Origin: Aureobasidium sp. EXF-3400
Lineage: Eukaryota > Ascomycota > Dothideomycetes > Dothideales > Saccotheciaceae
NCBI GenBank assembly: GCA_024195585.1
Contig: SWBL01000174.1
Location: forward strand, 1 to 64,000
Length of the DNA: 64,000 bases
Reading direction: 5' to 3'
Shown here: positions 42,977 through 54,478 of the stretch, piece by piece
Layout of the letters: each line of letters opens with the position of its first letter
Numbering within the stretch: position 1 is the stretch's first letter
Made by a program: the position numbers and the translations under genes
Notes under the pieces: model-generated
What the model saw: only the letters and a program-made list of their open reading frames with translations
What the model was told of the DNA's origin: nothing
Database searches by the model: none

Positions 42977-44865
42977 ATGCATTATGCTGCATTGCTGCTG
43001 GTCCAGCTATCGCTACTCACAGGTTACACCCTAGCAGACGACGTTGGCTTTGACTACGATGCTACAGATTTGACTGCTTGGGAACACGATTATGGCCACT
43101 ACCCCTACCGAACGTTCGAGTCTACCGACCTGACCCCTCCAGCTGTGGCACACAAGATCGATTCCCCGGTATGTCAGGATGGCCTGCTGACATTCCTTAC
43201 ACCTCGAGGTACCGCAGTCAACGAAAGCCGCGGTATGGTAATACTCGACGATGAAGGAGAACTTGTATGGATGCAAAAGACGGAAGGACAACCCTACAAC
43301 CTTGATGTACAAACGTACCAGGGCGCTCCACACTTGACCTACTGGCTAGGCGATGACACTGTTGGAGGTCATGGAGAGGGAGACTATTACCTGCTAAACT
43401 CATCTTACGATCTGGTTGCAAAGATCTCTGCCTTGGGCGACCTACGTGCCGATTTACATTCTTTGAGCCTTACACCAAACGATACCGCCATTATCACTAT
43501 CTATGAACAATATGAGAAAGAGAAGGAAGGAAGACTGGAATACATCTGGGATTGCCTATTTCAGGAGATCGACATAGCGACCAACAGCCTCATCTTCCAA
43601 TGGCGTGCTTCAGACTATCACGATACGTCTGAGTCATATCATGATCCACGCTACGAAGAGGAGGGTGCGACCAATCACACACATTGGGATTGGTATCACC
43701 TCAATTCTGTCGAGAAAGACGACTTGGGCAACTATCTTGTCTCAGCTCGGTACACACATTCTATCAGCTATATCGATGGTCAGACTGGTGACTTGATCTG
43801 GACGCTTGGAGGCAAGCGCAATATGTTCACGTCCGATGACTACGCCTTCGATTTCTCATCTCAGCATTTTGCGCAATTTCACTCAGTTGATGATTTTCCG
43901 AGTTTGGTCGCAGCCTTGGGTGCTAGTCAAGAAGGCATCACCACACGCTTCATCAGCCTGTTTGACAACAGAAACGATGATACTTGGGATTCCGGACTGG
44001 CTTCGAGAGGACTGCTCCTTGCTGTTTCATATCCCACCCATCCTAATCCTGATGGCAAGGTCAAAAAGAACGACTACAAGGCACGTATCGTCCATGAGTA
44101 TCTTCATCCCAATGACTTGGTTGCCGACAGTCAAGGAAGCCTGCAGGTTGTTCCTGCCGCTGATGTCGATCAAGATCCAAGCATTTTGATCGGTTGGGGT
44201 GCGCGATCAGTATGGTCTTCGTACTCTTCCTCGGGTAAGCTTTTGTGCGACGATCATTTCGGAACAGAGGCTGCCATACTCAATGGATCTGTCCAGTCCT
44301 ACCATGTGATGCGGTATCCCTGGATGGGGCTGCCGAGCGAGCCTCTCTCGATTGTCTACAACTCTGATCGAGACAGCCTCTCTGTGTCCTGGAATGGAGC
44401 TACTGAGGTTGTTTCATATGCGCTGCAGCACAATGATAATAGTGGCGACTACTATGCTGATTGGGCCTATATCAGCATCACTCAAAAGGAAGGATTTGAA
44501 ACGGAGGTGGCTATCGGCGGATGCGTGACCCGATATGTACGTGTCATTGCGTTGGACGTCGATGAAAACGTGCTGGGTGTCTCGGACGCGATGGAGCTGC
44601 CATTCACGACGGTGAGTAACTTTCCTCAACACTGTATACATTGCGCTGATGAGTTGTTCAGAGATTCCATTGCGACGAGATCAATAACATGTACATCACC
44701 TCAGATGGCAGGACTCTCTCCGCAACACCCGTGGCTTTGATAATGGCCGCCATGTCTTTGACAATGTTCTCGATTCTGGTCTTTGAGAGTTGGCGCGGGT
44801 ACAAAGCATGGCAAAAGAAGAAGGAGCATGCGTACTATCGCTTGGAGGTCGACCCATATCTTTGA
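42977..44865 (+). CDS. Arylsulfotransferase-like (ASST) membrane-anchored protein
   Basis: Two exons, 42977-44611 and 44662-44865, encode 612 residues. A signal peptide (MHYAALLLVQLSLLTGYTLA) is followed by the beta-propeller of the fungal arylsulfotransferase family (PF14269): GMVILDDEGELVWM, DLHSLSLTPNDTAIITIYE, HWDWYHLNSVEKDDLGNYLVSARYTHSISYID, LIWTLGGKRNMF and QFHSVDD. The histidines in LHSL, WYHLN and QFH match those expected in the active-site ring. The second exon adds a C-terminal membrane segment (VALIMAAMSLTMFSILVFESW) and a short basic tail. Bacterial members move sulfate between phenols. The activity of fungal members is not established, so the name reflects fold only. Confidence 0.85.
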
Positions 44866-45255
44866 GCAGGAAGGGTCAACATTGGTGTTTTTGTTTTTGT
44901 CTGGATGTCATATACCCCTTGATTTCAGTAGTTTAGATACGTAAAGCGGCATGGATAATGGACTGTTCTGCTAGAGTGTGTTGTTCCAGATTTGGTTGGC
45001 AGCGGAGGTGAGTCGTCACTTCCATATGTAAGCCAGTGGCGCGTCATGGGTGCCTGCTTGCACCTTCCATCGAACACAGATCGTTCGTTGTTGCGCGCTT
45101 CCCCTCACTTTTCACTTCTTCCTCTCTCTCATCATCACAACATTTCCCTCTAGTCAGATCACCTTCAGCTCCAATCTGTCCTCATCTCCGCATTCCTTCT
45201 CATCATCGCGAAAATACACTGCGTCTCTGTATTGTCCACTCTCCTTTCAACAAAG
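44866..45255. promoter_or_regulatory. Intergenic region with pyrimidine-rich leader
   Basis: About 390 bases. The 180 bases before the next start codon are strongly C/T rich (CTTCTTCCTCTCTCTCATC and similar), as often seen in promoters and leaders of constitutively expressed fungal genes. Confidence 0.45.
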
Positions 45256-48024
45256 ATGCAGAAGTTCGAATTCAACACTTCCCCGTCCAAAGACCTCTGG
45301 AAGGAGATTCTCGAGAAGCATCGCGAGAACAAAGAGGAGGGCGATGATGAACTCTGGGCTATACGACATTCTCTCATGCGTAAGAAACCGCCCGCCATCA
45401 TTCTTCCTGACCCAGGCTGGAAAAAAGTCAAACCTGCCCGCGGCCAGATCTTCGACGTCGACAAGCCCCCCGAGTTGCCGTTTGCTTGCAAATGTGAAAT
45501 ATGCTGTGCTCAGTACTTTCCGGCTACCGTTCATGTCATCGATCAGGAGGCGCGCCAACTCGTCTCGTCTCTCGTCCTTGACGCTCGTCAAGATTTGACT
45601 TTCCTGCGCGAGGTCCTCACTGACCATGCCGACTTCATCGTCACGCGCTGGAAGAAGAAGTCGCGTGAGAAGCGTTCTGTCTTCTTGTCACAGAATGTCG
45701 ACGTTTTCGACAAAAAGTTCGCCGCCATCCATCTACTTCACATGCGCAGCAGTCCAGAAAATTGCGACTTCAACTCTGAGCTGATGCGGTCTTTGCAAGG
45801 CGTCAACGACCCAAAGATGAAGGAATGGCTCTCTCAAGCTCTTCACGGTAGCAGGCTTGCCAAAATGATCTCGGCCTATCAAGACACCTGGCTCCTGCCC
45901 TATCTCGACTCGGACATGCTCAGCGAAGACCCGTCACTCCTACTTGCTCTACTGCACCACCGCACTATCCATGAACCCGAGGACTGGATCTTGTTTGACG
46001 ACATGAACGCTGATCTAGCTGAGCGCTTCGGTATAATCACACAAACCTTCAACGCTCATTGCGTCGTCATGCAAGGACCTGATCTCGGAAAACTGGTCGA
46101 ATGGAATGCCGAGCAAGCACATCGCCACCAGATCATCGGTTTCACCAAAGCCTACACCATTTTCCAGGCTCAGCAGAGGATGATGGCCTTTCTCCGCAAG
46201 TTTGTTGCGGGTCTCCTCGATGAGGCCAACGAGCCTCCAGTCCAACAAGTTCACCCCAAGTGGGATCAGCTTGTCAGCGCCGGCTTTTCTCGCATCGATC
46301 CTAGCTTCGCATGGTCTACCGAGTCGGCTAGACCTTTCTGCAGCCCACCGAAATTCGATCCAGTCGAAATTCACGAGCTCGCCAAGTCACGCCATCGTGT
46401 CCTCAAAGATCACATTGAACTCCTCCAGACCGATCCCGCCTACGTCCAGCATCATGCACGAGCATACAAAAATGCTCTGTTCCTCGAGACAATGAAGCAT
46501 GGTGACAAGTGGCCTCACATTGTCGACCAGGTCTTCCTCCACCCCTTGCTAAGAGAATGTTACTGGCGCCAGATGCTGTATGAATGTGACAACATGGAGC
46601 GTGCCTGGTTGGCATCTGTCGAAACTCCATCCGAAGCCACTCGAGCACTCGACAACGATGTAAGTTGACTGACGTAATCGGCAGAAGTCGTGAATTGTTG
46701 CTAACCCTTTGCTGCATAGGCAATCCTGATGGTCCAAGATCTCTGTATAGAAATGCTTGCTGTCTTCATCAAGCTCTCAAGCGTAATATATCAGCGTGGC
46801 TTCGAGCGCAACTTCGAGTTCACTAGCAGCGGTCGTAACCATCATCTCAACAGAAAGTTCACCACTAAAGACTGGTTCCCACATGATATCTTGTACTGGA
46901 GTATCAGTTGCATGGGTCATGATAAATATCGCCCTTTCACAATGGACCCCTCTCTGAACTTCAGGATCATCGATTACATCTGTCGTACAGATCCCAAAGA
47001 GGCTTCGCGTATGGACCAAAACCTTGTCGATGAGCTTTCCGATATGGCTGCTCTAAACACAATCAGCACTAACATCCAGTGTCTTCCATCGTTGAACAGA
47101 AAGCGCACTTGTAAGCTCTCTGATGAGGAAACCGAGAGCCGGGCGAATTGGATCAAGAAGAGCAACAGTGCCAAAGGTCCGGCTATTGGGGATGCTACTG
47201 CGAAATATCTGGACGACTTCTACACAAAGCACCCTTGGCCCAAGGGAATGAAGAACGAGCAATGGTTGAAGCAAGCAACTGCATCTCGTTTTTCTTTGAA
47301 TCGATTCTGGCAGGCTTTCAGGTCACAATGGGCAAAAAAGCTAGGCGAAAATGGGGTTTGGTCAAGCAGTATCGACGAGGACCTCGACCTGATGCGTGCT
47401 CATGAGAGCGAGCAGTACCGTGTAGAAGTTGCAGCTGAAAGAGACGATGTCCGCTACCAGGAGTACAAGCGCCGCATGCATGAACAGAGCCAGTCTGTCG
47501 CTCCTGCCGAGATGCAGACTGTTTGGGGTGACGAAAATCAGGCTCCATCGCTTCTGCAAAGCAGCAACAAGACCAGGCGTCAAAAGAAGCCGGAGGTATC
47601 GGGAACATCGTCCCAATCACCACTACCCACTGCTTTGATCCCGCCTTCCAAGCCCCCAGCTCCTCTCAGTCTTATTCCCGTCAAGCACGACAACATGACA
47701 ATCTTCCATCACATGTTTCCATCTTGCGGCGGGGAATCGCAGCGTTCTTTTTCATGGCAGCATTTCTTGAGCGCCATGATCGATGCCGGTTTCTCCATCC
47801 TGCAAAGTCAAGGCAGTGCAATCACACTCAAACAGGACGAGGAGAGATGTGAGGGTGTTAGAACGATCGTTGTTCACCGCCCGCACCCGTCACCCACCAT
47901 CAATCCCATCATGTTGCGTAGCATTGCCAAGCGCATGACTAAATGGTTTGGCTGGAAGCGTGAACTCTTTATTGAGAGGGGTAAAGAGAGGAAGGAAGGT
48001 GATGTTCATGGTTCAGAGGCTTGA
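45256..48024 (+). CDS. Large conserved fungal protein of unknown function
   Basis: Two exons, 45256-46659 and 46720-48024, encode 902 residues. The start at 45256 (MQKFEFNTSPSKDLWKEILEKH) is chosen over an upstream in-frame alternative start because the protein-like sequence begins there. There is no signal peptide or membrane segment. Residues 1-480 are mostly helical, with an early Cys cluster (CKCEICC). The rest holds a helical part, a low-complexity linker (Ser/Pro/Lys), and a compact C-terminal module: FSWQHFLSAMIDAGFSILQSQGSAITL, then RTIVVHRPHPSPTINPIMLRSIAKRMTKWFGW. That module resembles the small alpha-beta RNA-binding HicA/dsRBD-like fold, with its histidine before PHP. I recall similar proteins under the uninformative name 'ipa protein'. 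A role in RNA handling is only a suggestion. Confidence 0.72.
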
Positions 48025-50151
48025 ATCCTCGATCGGGCGTGATCCGCGAGTTGCCGACCGAGGCCAAGATCGTCGGATGTCTCTGGTACGACCCCGTATC
48101 ATCCATTCTGGCAGCGATATCATGTTCAGCATGCCTTCATGTTGGTATGTGGGTCGCTGAGCAAGCTCTTCTAGCTTTGCTATTCCTGATAACATGGCTT
48201 TTGCTCCTGCTGTTCCAGTATTTCGTTGCTTCACAATAGAATAATTCAATCAATGCTTTCTTCCAGAATCCTTCGTCCGATCGTTGACTCGACAAAGAGA
48301 CCCGTGATACGTGAATAGAGCGGGCAACACATGTAACAATATCTACTGATAAAGCCACTTCGCCTCATTGTTCTCTACTGGCTCATCGTCCAGCACAGAG
48401 AACTAAATCTGTGTCTATCAAAATATTCTCTTGTCGCCAACAGGGTCATACCCAAGACAGAAGTTCGGAAGCGGACATATCCTACTAGGCCAGAAGTCGT
48501 GTCATCCGTAATTCCCGGCGCGCGTGCAGTACGCGTTCACTCTCTTTGCATGCCTCTTAACAGCAGACCATCGCTGACACCCGACATACCCTATCGCATC
48601 CAAGAAATGTCGCATCTACAGTAGCAAGACATGGTCTCACTCACGGCTCTTTGCCGCACTCAACGTCGTGTCCGTGAGACAAAACGAGGACTTCTGCGTT
48701 GGACCGCGGTTGCAAACGCCGTCTCATGACGCTCTGCCGTCGACGTTGCAAGCTTCTCTACGACAATGTCTCAAAGACGTTTGCAGACTCGATGCTGAAG
48801 ATCGCGGGTCATGGCATGTTCAATTGTCCGTTTCTTTGGCTCCTCGTACGGTTGAATGGAAAAACACTGCATACAGGACAAAGTATCGGCCATGGTAGAG
48901 GTCAATACACGAAGCAGGATGCGGAAAAACAAAATATGCCATGCCTTACCAAGAGTTGGCACGTTTTGATAGATGTAGCTCTCAATGGCGAGCGCGCCGA
49001 CAATGGGAGGCTTTAGGATCAACCAAAGTTCCTGAGATGCAGGCACAGCCCTCTATCGAAGGACTGGCTTCTACTAAGATTGAAGATCTTCAGGGCATGC
49101 AGTGTTGATCGATGGATTCGGTTACCTGACAATATGTTGAGCCTGTGAAAGCTGGGTTACTGATCATTTTGTCAAGCCATGCCTTGCAAGAAGCACATTG
49201 ATGCATACTCTCGTGAGCTAAATTCCAGATCCACCATCACGAACAGAATCGACGTCATGATTCAATGGCTTTCTCGAGAGTACGGGTTGCTGTCCAGGAA
49301 CGCGAGCAAAACACGAAGATGCCAGGCGACAGAACGCAAAGAGGAGTAGAAGTCACAAGTGTCTCCAATTGGATACCAATGCTACAGAATCCTACGACCG
49401 TACGTCCCACCTCCACACATTACTCGGCCCGTCGCTCGAGCATCCTCCGCGTTTACCAGTTCCTCAAGTTGACGACTTGGAATGCAACCCCGCGATCGAT
49501 AGCCGCTTGCACCCGGGTCGTATTTCCAGATGCCTAGTACTGACTAGATTGCGCCCATGACGAGCCCAAGACATGCTTAAAACCAAAAGATCCTGCGCGT
49601 GTGGAAATCTTCCGCCAGATCTCTGCTCGCAACGGTCTAAAGATAGCGATTGTGGCATTTACCTTTGGCATGGTCCCTTGGCGCACGGCCAACCCTAATC
49701 GCAACGGCTAAGTTCAAAAAGCTACTGACACCTGGGGAAAGCAGCAATGGTATACTTTGTACCAAGCCATGGCAACTCAATGTCGACAAAAATAGTTTGA
49801 GACCGTACGAAAGACCTCTCTTTGATGTCATATGTGGACTAGCCATGGGAAAAGAACCTTTTTGTCGTCCCGCCTTCACGAATACGGGCATGCCGCAATC
49901 CTTCTTCTCCGCTATCCTGCGCTTGCTTGATGCAGCCCTAGAGGATTGGGTCTTGGTGAGTACGAGCGTGCCGGGCAAAGCTTCCGACTTTACCATTGAT
50001 ATGCTTCATCCAAGATGTGAACTCTGGTGAAAGATTTTGAGGTGAGTGGTATATAAGAAGGCATCCTCGTCTGGCAATCGTTTCTCTTTTCCCATCAGCA
50101 GCATCAAGCATCTTCTCCCTCTATAGTCATTCACTCAACTCCTCGCTCAAG
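48025..50151. other. Long intergenic region
   Basis: About 2.1 kb without a recognisable gene. A plus-strand frame at 49650-50030 is the longest and is unconvincing. A TATATAAG motif at about 50051-50058 lies about 100 bases before the next start codon and is a likely TATA box. Confidence 0.4.
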
Positions 50152-51996
50152 ATGAACTCCATCAAGGCCGTTTCGGTCCTCTCGTTCCTCACCACCCTCG
50201 CTACTGCTTGGCCCATGAACACCACATCCACAAGCTGGGATTCTACTTCTAAATGGAACGAGCCTACCACATCTTCAAGCTCCTCTTGGATCTCTACTGA
50301 GTCTTCGAGCTCATCCAAGTGGGAATCGAGTTCCAGCTGGAAGCCTTCTAGCAGCTCGCAATGGCAATCCTCTTCGTCTCCTAGTTCCTCTTGGAGCTCG
50401 GCCAGTTCTTCAAGCTCCTCAGTGGTGAGCTACGCTTGCAATCCCGCCCACTCCTACCCTGGTGGAGCTTCTTGCATCTCAACTGCTGGCCACTTGACTT
50501 TGGTCAGCCCTTCGCCTAGCCCCAGTAACTACACAACTTACACGACAACATACACAACTGATTATGTGACGTACTGTCCGGAGCCTACAACAGTCACGAT
50601 TAACAGCCAGACGATCACTGTCACAAAGGCTACGACTTTGACCGTTCCTTGCCCTTCGTGTGTCAAAACTGCTACCGTTACCAAGCCTGTGAATGCCGCC
50701 AGCACTACCCCTGCTCCTAGCGCATCTGCCACTGGCTGTGTTGCCACGTACAACACCTGCAGAACCACACCTGTTGATGGTCTTTCGGCCAACCAGGCTT
50801 ATTGCGCTTCTCAGAACGCAGCTTGCCAGGGTGCTTGCTACGCAGCCTACAATACCTGCAGAGTCACCCCCGTTGATGGTCTCTCTGCAAACCAGGCTCA
50901 GTGTGCTTCTGAGTACGCCAGCTGCCTTGGCGAGAACCCCTTCGGCTCCAGTGGTCTGATCTCCTCTTTCATCCCTTATTCTGCCACAGCAAGCTCTTCA
51001 ATGATGCCTACCACCTCTACTTACACCGAAAAGACGACCTACACCACGGTTTTCACTACCGACTACGTTACTGTGTGCCCCACCCCAACTGTTGTCACTA
51101 TCAACAAGCAGACCATCACTGTGACCGCATCTACCACCCTCACAGTTCCTTGCCCTACCACTCAGGTCAAGACCGACACCATCACAAAATCCGTGGTTAT
51201 GACTCCTTCACCTGTTCCTGCTAGCTCGAAGCCCGCTCCTCCTGCCAGCTCGATGCCCGCTTCTCCTGCCAGTTCGATGCCCGCGTCCTCAATGCCCGCA
51301 TCCTCAATGCCCGTTGCTCCTGCCTCCACCATGCCTGCTTCTGGAAGCACCTGCGCCCCTGCCCAGACCGTCACTGTTACCCAGTATGTCACTGTTTCGA
51401 AGCAGCAGGAAACTTCCATGGCACCCTCTAGCGCTCCTGCCTCTTCCATGCCTCAGTCCAGTGCCCCTGCTTCATCCATGAAGCCTTCCAGCGCCGCTTC
51501 CTCTGCCGTCACGAGCTCCAAGCCTGCTTCCTCTGCACCTGCCTCGTCCGCACCTGCTCCTTCCGCCTCCGCAACTGGCAAGTGCCCTCTTGACCTCAAG
51601 GCCGGCGCCTACGAGTACCCTCACGCCCTCCGCGTGAACGGCGTCAACGGCTACAACATCACCGTCAACAAGGACACCAAGACCGACGTCGGCTTTGACA
51701 TCCCCCAGGGCGATGCAGGCAAGACCTGCAGCACCTACTTCTCCCTCCCCAAGGCTTCTGATCTCGCCACCTCTGGCTACAGCTTGTCTGGTTCTGGTAT
51801 GATCGATGTCTCCAAGGATGGCAAGGTTGTTTACAGCTTTGCTCCCCAGCCTGGCAACGCTTATTTGATTGAGTCTGGTGCTTGCGCTGCTGGAAAGTTT
51901 GTCACTTATACTTTCAGCACTGCTGACTCGGTTGATGTTAACCTGTTCAATGACTACAACCCTTGTGCTCTTGGTGCTTTCGTCACCGTTGCTTAA
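50152..51996 (+). CDS. Repeat-rich secreted cell-wall protein with But2-like C-terminal domain
   Basis: Single exon, 614 residues. A signal peptide (to about residue 19) leads into a Ser/Trp-rich stretch (SSSKWESSSSWKPSS). Two related Thr-rich modules follow (TTYTTDYVTYCPEPTTVTI and TTVFTTDYVTVCPTPTVVT), each ending TLTVPCP. Between them lies a tandem pair of about 33-residue Cys repeats (YNTCRTTPVDGLSANQAYC and YNTCRVTPVDGLSANQAQC). A Pro/Ala/Ser/Met repeat (PASSMP) then precedes a globular C-terminal domain (CPLDLKAGAYEYPH to ALGAFVTVA) that resembles the But2 wall-protein domain. There is no clear GPI signal. Codon bias is strongly towards C-ending codons, suggesting high expression. It is likely a glycosylated wall or adhesion protein. 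Confidence 0.8.
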   Translation: MNSIKAVSVLSFLTTLATAWPMNTTSTSWDSTSKWNEPTTSSSSSWISTESSSSSKWESSSSWKPSSSSQWQSSSSPSSSWSSASSSSSSVVSYACNPAHSYPGGASCISTAGHLTLVSPSPSPSNYTTYTTTYTTDYVTYCPEPTTVTINSQTITVTKATTLTVPCPSCVKTATVTKPVNAASTTPAPSASATGCVATYNTCRTTPVDGLSANQAYCASQNAACQGACYAAYNTCRVTPVDGLSANQAQCASEYASCLGENPFGSSGLISSFIPYSATASSSMMPTTSTYTEKTTYTTVFTTDYVTVCPTPTVVTINKQTITVTASTTLTVPCPTTQVKTDTITKSVVMTPSPVPASSKPAPPASSMPASPASSMPASSMPASSMPVAPASTMPASGSTCAPAQTVTVTQYVTVSKQQETSMAPSSAPASSMPQSSAPASSMKPSSAASSAVTSSKPASSAPASSAPAPSASATGKCPLDLKAGAYEYPHALRVNGVNGYNITVNKDTKTDVGFDIPQGDAGKTCSTYFSLPKASDLATSGYSLSGSGMIDVSKDGKVVYSFAPQPGNAYLIESGACAAGKFVTYTFSTADSVDVNLFNDYNPCALGAFVTVA

Positions 51997-53095
51997 GTTT
52001 GTGGATTTCTGGGAAGATGACTTGATATGATGCGATATGGGAAAAAATATAGGAGGAAGTCTGTCTTTTTGGAGAATTTGATACCTAGAGAAAGGTTACC
52101 ACGGTCCTTTTCACTAAGCTAATGTTTATAATGCTGTATTCAGAAACGAAAATTGCTCTCTTTGCTTTTTAATTCGCTTCGGTCTGGTGCATTGTGATAT
52201 CCCTTATCTAATCGAGATGATTGCTCTTCCAGCAAACAAGCCAAACAGAATGTACAACTGAACTTCTGCACATACTAAAGAATGTCGTGTTTGATGACGA
52301 TGGAAACAACCGATAATGACTACACACCCGTGAAGGCAGGTAGATCTTACTCACAATTCAGCTCCCCCCATGTGGCGCGGCTTGTTGGTGTAGCTATAGA
52401 AAACATGATGATCTCCACAAAGAAGATTCCTTTGGAGGCTAAAACTTCCAATAAGAATGATGTTGTGTAGTTCGGCAGCCTTTGTTTCTCTTATACCTCG
52501 AGACGGAGGTAAGATTGATCAAAAGATTGTGATAGTCTTCAGCACACGGAGACGCCACCGATCACAGATCATCATCAATCAGATGTCTCTGGTTCCGAGA
52601 CGCGGAGGAGGGATTTGGTGATAATGTGGTGAGCCATCTGATGGAAGAGGCGCTCTAGCCACTAAGCCACCGCCGCATTTGTTACGGGAAGCTCTGTTCT
52701 ATTGAGTTTCAAAAGTTGGATCTGGAGGACATGAGTTCGAGCCATCGAGAGACTTGTCGTTCTCCTTTCAAAAGGTTAGAGAACCTCTTGTTTTTGCATT
52801 GAGGCAGTACATTTGCAGCTTGTTGGCCTCGTGAGTTGTGTAGTCAGTTTGAGGAAGGAGCTCATCGACCTCACTGGCTGCAGATGACATGCTTTGCATC
52901 GAGGAAAATTCACACGTCATACCTGTCAAAAGCTGCAGTGCTGCATAATGTTGATCAAGACTGATGAATGGAAAGAACGATGTACAATCCCAACTGGTAG
53001 TTACGTACAATATGTAATGTCATCCATATTATCCATATTAACCAGAAAACTCCACAAGGGACAGATGAACCCAGACCCCCATCCTCCTTTTTCGA
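51997..53095. other. Intergenic region with tRNA-like relic
   Basis: About 1.1 kb between convergent genes. The minus strand near 52630-52677 contains an A-box-like TGGCTTAGTGGCTAGAGCG with a good D stem, but no matching T arm, so it is not called a tRNA. A 5-7-5 hairpin (GTCTC-GAGAC) sits at 52585-52601. Confidence 0.4.
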
Positions 53096-54478
53096 TCACT
53101 GCTCACTGCCACCAACTTGCTCTTCGTCAGCTTTCACAGTCTTGCCGTTTCCTTGAATATCACTATTTCTAAACACAGGATCATCCTTTTGCGGGAAGTA
53201 TGCACTCCAAGCCTGCCAGCTCTCATACGTGCGACTTGGGTATCTCTTCTTGGTCACCTCACCCAGCTCCTCGACGCTCCTCTTTCCACCTTCAAAGCTG
53301 TCTTTGTACGGAAACACATGCGCGCCCTCGTCTGGGATACGTCGATCGCGGATAGCCATGAGAACGGAAATGGCATCGTAGACCGCGCGGGGTTGAGGCA
53401 AGAACGAGATAATTCTGCCAAAGGGAGCGTACAAGAGTGATTTCTGAGGCGAGTAGACATCACCAGAACCAACGTCATCGCGACCAGATTTGATCTGTAA
53501 GCCGAGCTTTGCGATTTTTGATTCGATTTTTGGAATGGCGGTCTGGGTGGGCATCTCGTGGTTGATCCCTTGGAGCATCCAGCGTAGCACGACGTCAGCT
53601 AGGACGCCGTTGGGCTCTATAGTACCAGAGAGAAGATTTGGAACTGCAACGAGAAGACGTTCGAGAAGATCGACTGCTCTGCTGCGCAGGAACTTGAATC
53701 GTTGACGACCGAGGTCGTAATGGCAACCCGGGAACCATGTCTCATGGATAGTGGGCGCACTTTTGCCATTATCACGGTCGCGCTTCGTCAAGCACGGTTG
53801 GAAGAGTGACAGACGATCGTGGATAGAGCAGGCATGGTAGACTTGGTCCACGCTGCTTGAAACGACTTGATCCCAAAGGGTAGGGTATGAAGGTCCATTG
53901 CCAGCGTCCAAGGAAGGTATGCCGATGCTACCGACAGTATCCAGGAGACCCATGAACTTGATTGGCGTTGCGACATCCCAGCTTGCTCTTTTTCGAAATT
54001 CTTCGCTCTGGGGGGACGACGGTTTATCAGCAAGGTATGGAGAGGAGTAGATGCAATAAACTTGATCGCACAGATCACGAGACGGGTTGTTGACGATGCC
54101 GCAGTTGTTGATCATGCCTACTACGCATCGTACTGTGTAGGCACCTCTGCTCAAACCAAACAACCAGACCTCAGTTCCTTCGCGGTAGTACTGGGCAATA
54201 TATTGGTATATCTCAACGCAAGTGTCGCCTATATCGTTCGCAGTCGCACCATTGAAAAGGTAGGCGAAGAAGGTGCTTCCCAGACCGATACCGTTGAAGT
54301 ATTTGGCTCGAAGCTTTCGTGCTGGGTCTTCGAGTTCTCTCGATCCTCTTGGGTTCTTCATGTCGATGCCAGTCATTTCTGCCAGGATCTGGATGTTGGT
54401 TCGGGTATCAGTTTCCGGACCACACCAAGTGCCGTCGCAGAAGACTAGTAGTCTCTGAGGCTCCGAAGCAGGTCGCAT
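53096..54478 (-). CDS. DUF2235 alpha/beta-hydrolase-like protein
   Basis: Single exon, about 460 residues from the ATG at 54478 (MRPASEPQRLLVFCDGTW). The frame runs open to 54592. DUF2235 features are clear: LLVFCDGTWCG near the start, NGIGLGST, the nucleophile elbow WLFGLSRGAYTVR (GxSxG), GLLDTVGSIG and TWFPGCHYDLG with a candidate catalytic His. The bacterial relatives include type VI phospholipase effectors (Tle1 group). Fungal copies are common and uncharacterised. There is no signal peptide or membrane segment. The last 40 residues are charged and disordered. A lipase or peptidase role is possible by fold only. Confidence 0.88.
   Translation of the reverse strand: MRPASEPQRLLVFCDGTWCGPETDTRTNIQILAEMTGIDMKNPRGSRELEDPARKLRAKYFNGIGLGSTFFAYLFNGATANDIGDTCVEIYQYIAQYYREGTEVWLFGLSRGAYTVRCVVGMINNCGIVNNPSRDLCDQVYCIYSSPYLADKPSSPQSEEFRKRASWDVATPIKFMGLLDTVGSIGIPSLDAGNGPSYPTLWDQVVSSSVDQVYHACSIHDRLSLFQPCLTKRDRDNGKSAPTIHETWFPGCHYDLGRQRFKFLRSRAVDLLERLLVAVPNLLSGTIEPNGVLADVVLRWMLQGINHEMPTQTAIPKIESKIAKLGLQIKSGRDDVGSGDVYSPQKSLLYAPFGRIISFLPQPRAVYDAISVLMAIRDRRIPDEGAHVFPYKDSFEGGKRSVEELGEVTKKRYPSRTYESWQAWSAYFPQKDDPVFRNSDIQGNGKTVKADEEQVGGSEQ

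Noticed and set aside
49650..50030. Plus-strand open frame of 126 codons upstream of the wall protein
   Set aside because: Opposed by a minus-strand frame of equal length, with no domain, and it sits within the likely promoter of the next gene.
52585..52677. Possible tRNA on the minus strand (A-box TGGCTTAGTGGCTAGAGCG with a good D stem)
   Set aside because: No B box at the right distance, no matching acceptor strand and no anticodon arm with T33. The 5-7-5 hairpin nearby has a loop that is not a T loop.
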